Source: Clostridiales bacterium
GTDB taxonomy: Bacteria > Bacillota > Clostridia > Oscillospirales > Acutalibacteraceae
Length of the DNA stretch: 10,555 bases
NCBI GenBank assembly: GCA_021202245.1
Contig: JAJQDK010000107.1
Location: forward strand, 27,294-37,848
Direction: 5' to 3'
Under the pieces are notes generated by a model. That model had not been told where the DNA came from and searched no databases. It worked only from the letters and a program-made list of their open reading frames with translations. Positions 6,173 through 10,555 of the stretch are shown piece by piece; position 1 is the stretch's first letter, and every line of letters starts with the position of its first letter. Both the position numbers and the translations under genes were made by a program.

Positions 6173-6568
6173 ATGAACGTTGCACTTATTGCTCACGATG
6201 AAAAAAAGGAACTTATGGTCCAGTTTTGCATTGCTTATTGCGGTGTGTTGAGTCGCAACAACCTTTGTGCAACAGGCACAACCGGAAAGATGGTTTCGGA
6301 AGCTACGGGTCTTACCGTTCAGAAATTTCTTGCGGGTTCTCAGGGCGGAAGTCAGCAGATTGCAGCGAGAATTTCCTGCAATGAAATTGATATGCTCTTG
6401 TTTTTCAGAGATCCGCTCAGCGCTAAGCCGAACGAGCCCAACGATATGAATATGCTCAGACTGTGCGATATGCACAATATCCCCGTTGCAACCAATATTG
6501 CTACGGCCGAGGTGCTTATTCACGGTCTTGAACGAGGCGACCTTGATTGGAGAAATGTTTTAAGGTAA
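6173..6568 (+). CDS. Methylglyoxal synthase-like protein with altered active site
   Basis: The 131-residue protein has the MgsA fold signatures: LIAHDEKK (5-12), ATGTTGK (33-39, phosphate-binding), FFRDPLSA (77-84) and IPVATNIATAE (103-113). MgsA converts dihydroxyacetone phosphate to methylglyoxal and phosphate in the cytoplasm. However, the aspartate of the GGDQ motif, the catalytic base (Asp71 in E. coli), is Ser60 here (GGSQQ, codon AGT). The active-site His of PHEPD (His98 in E. coli) is Asn87, and the Asp of the same motif (Asp101) is Asn90, with an Asp one position later. His8 and Asp80 (E. coli His19 and Asp91) remain. The protein is therefore probably not an efficient methylglyoxal synthase; it may bind a phosphorylated ligand or have a new activity. 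The ATG at 6173 follows GGAGGA (6159-6164); an in-frame TTG at 6134 lies upstream of that site and is rejected. It is probably cotranscribed with minD, as mgsA often ends this cluster in clostridia. The symbol mgsA is withheld because of the lost residues. Confidence 0.85.
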   Translation: MNVALIAHDEKKELMVQFCIAYCGVLSRNNLCATGTTGKMVSEATGLTVQKFLAGSQGGSQQIAARISCNEIDMLLFFRDPLSAKPNEPNDMNMLRLCDMHNIPVATNIATAEVLIHGLERGDLDWRNVLR

Positions 6569-6592
6569 GGGTGCGCCCTAAATCTAACGTAT

Positions 6593-6629
6593 ATCGGGTG
6601 GCGTTATGCTGCCCGATTATTGTGTTTTT
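6593..6629 (+). terminator. Intrinsic terminator after the mgsA-like gene
   Basis: ATCGGGTGGC (6593-6602) pairs fully with GCTGCCCGAT (6608-6617), including two G-U pairs, around the loop GTTAT. It is followed by TATTGTGTTTTT (6618-6629). The stem is GC-rich at its centre and the T-rich tail is slightly interrupted. It lies 24 bases after the stop codon and separates the minD unit from hisS. Confidence 0.75.
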
Positions 6630-6686
6630 ACGGCAAATTTTATTGCTGCTTTAAATATAAAAATGTATTAGCTTTCGGAGGGAAAT

Positions 6687-7982
6687 ATGGCACTTATCAC
6701 GAAGAAAATCAAAGGAACAGAGGATGTTTTGCCGAAGGACAGCTACCGCTGGCAGTTTGTGGAAAATATTATGCGCAATGAGGCACGCTCCTACGGATTT
6801 AAAGAAATCCGCACTCCGGTATTTGAGCATACCGAGCTTTTCACCAGAGGAGTGGGACAGACTACCGATGTTGTGCAGAAGGAAATGTACACCTTTGACA
6901 CCAAGGGCGGCGAGAGCGTAACACTCCGCCCCGAGGGAACGGCGGGCGCCGCAAGGGCTGTGCTTGAGCATTCTCTTGAAAACGATGGCCTGCCGATCAA
7001 GGCGAGCTACTTTGTATCCTGCTACCGCTACGAAAAGCCTCAGGCCGGCAGACTCCGTGAATTTCATCAATTCGGCTTGGAGGAGTACGGCACTCAGTCG
7101 CCGGCGGCTGATGCGGAATTGATTTGTGCGGCGCAGTCAATTTTTGACAGGCTCGGCATAGAACAGCTCAGGCTTGAGATAAACTCTATCGGATGCCCTG
7201 TCTGCCGCGCGGAATATCATCAGGCATTAAAGAGCTACTTTGAGGGATATACGGACAAGCTTTGCGATACCTGCCTTTCCCGTCTTGACAAAAATCCGAT
7301 GAGAATACTCGACTGCAAAAGTCCGATTTGCTCAAAAATAGCTGAAGGTGTGCCCAAAATTACGGACTTTTTATGTGATGAATGCAGAGAGCATTTTGAC
7401 GCAGTGCAAAAATACCTTGATGCGGCTGATATAAAATATACGGTTAATCCCACAATAGTGAGGGGCCTTGACTATTACACAAAGACTGTCTTTGAGTTTG
7501 TTACCGACTGCATAGGCGCTCAGGGCACGGTGTGCGGCGGCGGACGTTACGACGGATTGATTGAGGAGCTGGGCGGAAAGCACCTTCCCTCTCTCGGCTT
7601 TGCAATGGGACTTGAAAGACTTTTAATGCTGATGGATACGCAGGGAATTGAAATTCCCAAGCCGACAGGCTGTGACCTTTATGTGGCTGCTATGGGTGAG
7701 AACGCCGCTTTTAAGGCGTTTGAAATAATAAAGAGCGTGCGTGACAGCGGACTGATTGCGGAAACCGACGTTGTAGGCAGAGGCTTGAGGGCGCAGATGA
7801 AATATGCCGATAAAATCGGCGCGAAATATTCGCTGGTAATAGGCGATAACGAGCTTGAACAGGGCGAGGCAGAGGTTAAAAATATGGAGTCGGGTGAAAA
7901 AACAAGGCTGGCGCTTGATAATACCTTTGCGGAAAAGTTTTCAATACTTGAGATAACTGACGACAAGGCATTCAAAATATGA
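6687..7982 (+). CDS. hisS: Histidyl-tRNA synthetase
   Basis: Class II synthetase that charges tRNA-His with histidine using ATP; cytoplasmic homodimer. The 431-residue length is standard. Visible are motif 1 (around IRTPVFEHTELF, 41-52), motif 2 (CYRYEKPQAGRLREFHQFGLE region, 112-132), the histidine-binding VRGLDYYT (258-265, with the family's catalytic Arg at 259) and the Gly-rich GGGRYDGL (284-291), and motif 3 (GFAMGLERLL, 304-313). The anticodon-binding domain occupies about 328-425. A Cys-rich insertion carries CPVC, LCDTC, LDCKSPIC and LCDEC (170-233), a pattern I associate with clostridial HisRS and possibly a metal site. GGAGGG (6677-6682) is 4 bases from the ATG. No convincing promoter or T-box leader was found in the 118 bp upstream, although the terminator there implies that one exists; TTTACG (6627-6632) with TTAAAT (6651-6656) is a weak candidate. 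Confidence 0.97.
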   Translation: MALITKKIKGTEDVLPKDSYRWQFVENIMRNEARSYGFKEIRTPVFEHTELFTRGVGQTTDVVQKEMYTFDTKGGESVTLRPEGTAGAARAVLEHSLENDGLPIKASYFVSCYRYEKPQAGRLREFHQFGLEEYGTQSPAADAELICAAQSIFDRLGIEQLRLEINSIGCPVCRAEYHQALKSYFEGYTDKLCDTCLSRLDKNPMRILDCKSPICSKIAEGVPKITDFLCDECREHFDAVQKYLDAADIKYTVNPTIVRGLDYYTKTVFEFVTDCIGAQGTVCGGGRYDGLIEELGGKHLPSLGFAMGLERLLMLMDTQGIEIPKPTGCDLYVAAMGENAAFKAFEIIKSVRDSGLIAETDVVGRGLRAQMKYADKIGAKYSLVIGDNELEQGEAEVKNMESGEKTRLALDNTFAEKFSILEITDDKAFKI

Positions 7983-7999
7983 GCGCAGATTGTTGCACG

Positions 8000-8022
8000 G
8001 CGGCAATGAGCTTGCCGCTTTT
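8000..8022 (+). terminator. GC-rich hairpin with short T-run after hisS
   Basis: GCGGCAA (8000-8006) and TTGCCGC (8012-8018) form a perfect 7-bp stem around TGAGC, followed by TTTT (8019-8022), 17 bases after the hisS stop. The right arm can instead pair as CCGC (8015-8018) with GCGG (8023-8026), an alternative fold that would open the first stem. It could be a weak intrinsic terminator or an attenuator between hisS and aspS. Confidence 0.5.
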
Positions 8023-8046
8023 GCGGAAGGCTGCCCCCCGATAAGG

Positions 8047-8074
8047 AAAACGGCTGTAAGGTAAAGCTGTTTTT
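8047..8074 (+). terminator. Second terminator-like hairpin upstream of aspS
   Basis: AAACGGCT (8048-8055) pairs with AGCTGTTT (8065-8072), with one G-U pair, around a 9-base loop; the T-run continues to 8074, giving five consecutive T residues after the G of the stem. The stem's GC core is short, so strength is uncertain. It is 25 bases downstream of the first hairpin and 50 bases before aspS. No specific ligand-binding motif was recognised. Confidence 0.45.
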
Positions 8075-8126
8075 GCGAATTATGAGCAGCGGCGCTCGGC
8101 TGAATAAAAAAAGGAGAAAGAAAAAT

Positions 8127-9902
8127 ATGGCAGAATTTATGACAGGCTTAAAACGTACAGATTATTGCGGTGATTTGCGTCTTGCCGATGCGGGCAGGGA
8201 GGTAACCGTCTGCGGTTGGGTGCAGAGGTGCCGTGACCTGGGTCAGCTGATTTTTATTGATTTGCGTGACCGCACGGGTGTTGTACAGCTTGCCTTTAAT
8301 GATAAAACAGATAAAGAGATTTTCGATAAGGCTTTTGCGTGCCGCAGTGAGTTTGTGCTTGCCGCCAAGGGCATTGTGTGCGAAAGAAGCTCTAAAAATC
8401 CGGAAATTCCGACAGGCGATATAGAAATAGCCGTGGATGATTTGCGTGTGCTTTCCAAGGCGCAGACTCCTCCGTTCGAGATTGTTGACGAATCGGGCAC
8501 AAACGAAGAATTAAGGCTCAAATACCGCTACCTTGATTTGCGCCGCCGTCCGATTCAGAACAATATAATTATGCGCAGCAAAATTTCAAAGGTTGCGCGT
8601 GACTATTTTTATGAAAACGGCTTTGTAGAGATTGAAACGCCGATGATGATAAAATCCACGCCCGAGGGCGCCAGGGACTACCTTGTGCCGTCAAGACTTC
8701 ATCACGGCAAGTTTTATGCTCTGCCGCAGTCGCCGCAGATTTACAAGCAGCTTTTGATGGTGTCCGGCTTTGACCGCTATATTCAGCTTGCACGCTGCTT
8801 CCGTGACGAGGATTTGCGAGCCGACCGTCAGCCTGAATTTACTCAGATTGATATGGAGCTTTCCTTTGTTGACGTTGACGATATTATGGAAATAAACGAG
8901 GGCTTTTTCAAAAGACTCTTCCGTGAGGTTCTCGGCAAAGAACTTGACACCCCGTTTGAGAGAATGACTTATAAGGAAGCTGTTGAAGCCTACGGCTCCG
9001 ATAAGCCCGACATACGCTTTGATATGAAGATTCAGGATATTTCCGATATAGTCAGGGATTGCGGCTTCGGCGTGTTTACGGGCACTGTTGAAAACGGCGG
9101 TTCTGTCAGAGCGATAGTTGCTAAAAACGCCGCTTCGGTTTATACAAGAAAAGAAATTGACAAGCTCACCGAATATGTTAAGGGAATCGGCGCAAAGGGC
9201 CTTGCTTATGTAAGGTGGGTAGACGAACCGAATGCCTCGTTCAAAAAATTTATGACCGAGGAGGAGCTTTCCACAATTTATGAAAGACTCGGCGCGGAAA
9301 AGGGCGATGTTATTTTGATTGTCGCCGATAAAACAAGCACCGTGCTGTCAACGCTCGGAGCGCTTCGCCTGAAGGTTGCCAAAAGACTTGACATTATCCC
9401 CGATGAATTTAAATTCCTGTGGATTGTTGATTTTCCGTTCTTTGAGTATGACGAGGAAAGCGGCGAGTGGATTGCAATGCACCACCCGTTTACAATGCCG
9501 AGGGAGGGCTGCCTGCAATATCTCGATACGGATCCGTCAAAGGTTATTGCAAAGGCATTTGACCTCACGCTTAACGGAATCGAGCTGTCAAGCGGTTCAA
9601 TGCGTATTACCGACCCTGAATTACAGCAGAGAATGTTCAGGGCGCTGAAGATGACCGACGAGGAGATAGAAGCAAAATTCGGATTCCTTGTTGAAGCCTA
9701 CAAATACGGCGCACCGCCCCACGGCGGAATGGGCATTGGACTTGACCGTGTGACAATGCTTATGTGTCAGGCAGAAAGCCTGCGTGACGTTACGGCGTTC
9801 CCGAAGGTTCAGAATGCAAGCGAGCTTATGTCGGCTTGCCCTGCGCCTGTTGAAAAGGAAAATCTTGATGTCCTCGGCATAAAGCTTAAAGAGGAAGAAT
9901 AA
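8127..9902 (+). CDS. aspS: Aspartyl-tRNA synthetase (bacterial type)
   Basis: Class II synthetase that attaches aspartate to tRNA-Asp; cytoplasmic homodimer. At 591 residues it has the full bacterial length. Domains in order are an OB-fold anticodon-binding domain (about 10-110, with GWVQRCRDLG at 30-39), the catalytic domain starting near 140, with motif 1 (FVEIETPMM, 166-174) and motif 2 (FRDEDLRADRQPEFTQID, 225-242), the bacterial GAD insertion (about 290-410), and motif 3 (GIGLDRVTML, 536-545). Leu38 after RD in the anticodon domain is the residue I associate with discriminating AspRS, where non-discriminating enzymes tend to have His; this suggests, weakly, charging of tRNA-Asp only. The ATG at 8127 follows AAGGAG (8111-8116). 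An in-frame TTG at 8073 would add a basic stretch translated from the leader and is rejected. The hisS-aspS order is common in Bacillota. Confidence 0.97.
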   Translation: MAEFMTGLKRTDYCGDLRLADAGREVTVCGWVQRCRDLGQLIFIDLRDRTGVVQLAFNDKTDKEIFDKAFACRSEFVLAAKGIVCERSSKNPEIPTGDIEIAVDDLRVLSKAQTPPFEIVDESGTNEELRLKYRYLDLRRRPIQNNIIMRSKISKVARDYFYENGFVEIETPMMIKSTPEGARDYLVPSRLHHGKFYALPQSPQIYKQLLMVSGFDRYIQLARCFRDEDLRADRQPEFTQIDMELSFVDVDDIMEINEGFFKRLFREVLGKELDTPFERMTYKEAVEAYGSDKPDIRFDMKIQDISDIVRDCGFGVFTGTVENGGSVRAIVAKNAASVYTRKEIDKLTEYVKGIGAKGLAYVRWVDEPNASFKKFMTEEELSTIYERLGAEKGDVILIVADKTSTVLSTLGALRLKVAKRLDIIPDEFKFLWIVDFPFFEYDEESGEWIAMHHPFTMPREGCLQYLDTDPSKVIAKAFDLTLNGIELSSGSMRITDPELQQRMFRALKMTDEEIEAKFGFLVEAYKYGAPPHGGMGIGLDRVTMLMCQAESLRDVTAFPKVQNASELMSACPAPVEKENLDVLGIKLKEEE

Positions 9903-9929
9903 ATTTAAATTTGAAAATATTGAATTTGC

Positions 9930-9936
9930 AGAGAGG
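9930..9936 (+). promoter_or_regulatory. Ribosome binding site choosing TTG 9945
   Basis: AGAGAGG lies 8 bases before the TTG at 9945 and only 2 bases before the TTG at 9939. The spacing favours 9945. The 42 bases between aspS and this gene contain no visible terminator or promoter, only the AT-rich palindrome AAATTTAAATTT (9901-9912) over the aspS stop codon. Confidence 0.6.
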
Positions 9937-9944
9937 TATTGGGT

Positions 9945-10555
9945 TTGGGATACGGAACAGCGGCGCTACTTGTCGTAATTCTTGTAATTTTGATTGCCGC
10001 AGCGGTTGCGGTATATGTGATTGTTGAAAAGGTCAAAAGCGCATCGAGAATGATGTTCGGCACAGAGTCGTTTTTTGAGGGCATAAATAATCAAAAGGCC
10101 GAGATGAGCGAAACTCCCCGCTCACTCCATGCAATGACCTCGGTGTATCTTCCGCAGATTTTACGTGATTTTCCCGAATTTGATTATGAGCTTTACAAAA
10201 ACAAGGCGCAGTCGCTTTTGAGAAGCTATTTTACCGCAGTTGAAACAAAACGAACCTCTGCGCTCAAAGAGGAATGTTCGCTGACGCTGAAAAACAGGGT
10301 TCAGGGAATTATTGACGACTTAAACTCGGCAGGAGTAACACGGGTATTTAACCGGGCTGTGATTCACGACACGCAGATTGCGCGCTACATAAAAAACGGG
10401 GCGACGGTTACCGTGCTTTTTGAAATCTCAACAGGGTATATTTCCTACGGCGAGGATGAAAACGGAAACACGGTTTTCGGCGACAGAAACATAAAACAGC
10501 AGACGGTGTACGAGGTGGGTCTTGTCTATGTTCAGGATGCGGATAAGGTTGATAC
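9945..10555 (+). CDS. Membrane-anchored Tim44-like domain protein (partial, runs off the window)
   Basis: An open frame runs from TTG 9945 to the window end (203 complete codons) without a stop. The N-terminus is a single strong membrane segment (about 6-26, Leu/Val/Ile/Ala rich) followed by a short basic stretch (29-36), so the bulk is probably cytoplasmic. Residues from about 57 onward, including TSVYLPQILRDFPEFDYE (65-82), an amphipathic helix, HDTQIARY (141-148) and the beta segments TVTVLFEIS and TVYEVGLVYV (155-163 and 187-196), resemble small clostridial membrane proteins with a Tim44-like alpha+beta fold, often ending in a zinc ribbon. The C-terminus is not visible here. The function of these proteins is not established. 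It is probably translated from the aspS transcript. The family assignment is from memory of similar proteins, so it is moderate; the coding call itself is strong from the ribosome site, open frame and domain-like composition. Confidence 0.65.
   Translation, partial: MGYGTAALLVVILVILIAAAVAVYVIVEKVKSASRMMFGTESFFEGINNQKAEMSETPRSLHAMTSVYLPQILRDFPEFDYELYKNKAQSLLRSYFTAVETKRTSALKEECSLTLKNRVQGIIDDLNSAGVTRVFNRAVIHDTQIARYIKNGATVTVLFEISTGYISYGEDENGNTVFGDRNIKQQTVYEVGLVYVQDADKVD

Noticed and set aside
5145..6185. 346-codon open frame on the minus strand over minD
   Set aside because: It lies opposite a well-supported MinD gene in an offset frame, has a Lys/Arg/Asn-rich composition without motifs or a ribosome site, and is a shadow frame.
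6569..6686. T-box leader upstream of hisS
   Set aside because: The space is too short and the conserved T-box antiterminator sequence is absent; only a terminator for the preceding gene is seen.
8073..8126. Upstream TTG start for aspS
   Set aside because: It lies in the T-run of a hairpin, lacks a ribosome site and adds a basic stretch not found in AspRS.

Overview
The window looks like a chromosomal core-gene region of a Gram-positive anaerobe of the Clostridia, probably Oscillospiraceae/Ruminococcaceae-like. The evidence is a mreB-mreC-mreD-PBP2 cluster followed by minD and an mgsA-like gene, a hisS-aspS pair, strong purine-rich ribosome binding sites, frequent TTG starts and cysteine-rich proteins. 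This placement is inferred from gene order and protein character, not from a database search. All credible genes lie on the + strand, and no tRNA, rRNA, CRISPR array, insertion sequence or phage gene was seen.

Layout. (1) 1-435: dut (dUTPase), starting at or just before the window edge. (2) 436-568: the clearest promoter of the window, preceded by a tandem 11-bp repeat. (3) 569-5148: the cell-elongation cluster mreB, mreC, mreD and a class B PBP2 (mrdA). (4) 5149-5339: a 191-bp intergenic region with two dyads; the first overlaps a candidate promoter. (5) 5340-6568: minD followed by a methylglyoxal-synthase-like gene, closed by an intrinsic terminator at about 6593-6629. (6) 6687-7982 hisS and 8127-9902 aspS, separated by 144 bp with two terminator-like hairpins. 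(7) 9945 to the window end: the start of a membrane-anchored Tim44-like protein, probably read through from aspS.

How the genes fit together. MreB, MreC, MreD and PBP2 form the core of the lateral-wall elongation machine: cytoplasmic filament, periplasmic scaffold, membrane partner and transpeptidase. In many clostridia the same cluster continues minC-minD-minE-rodA-mgsA. Here minC, minE and rodA are absent from that position. The remaining MinD ends where the membrane-targeting helix should begin, and the MgsA-like protein has replaced the catalytic aspartate and an active-site histidine of methylglyoxal synthase. The minD/mgsA pair is therefore the most interesting part of the window: conserved in place, but apparently altered in function. 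The two tRNA synthetases and the dUTPase look ordinary.

There is no gene-free stretch longer than about 200 bp. No entirely new system is evident. The unusual signals are the divergent MinD/MgsA-like pair and the structured intergenic DNA around the cell-shape genes.
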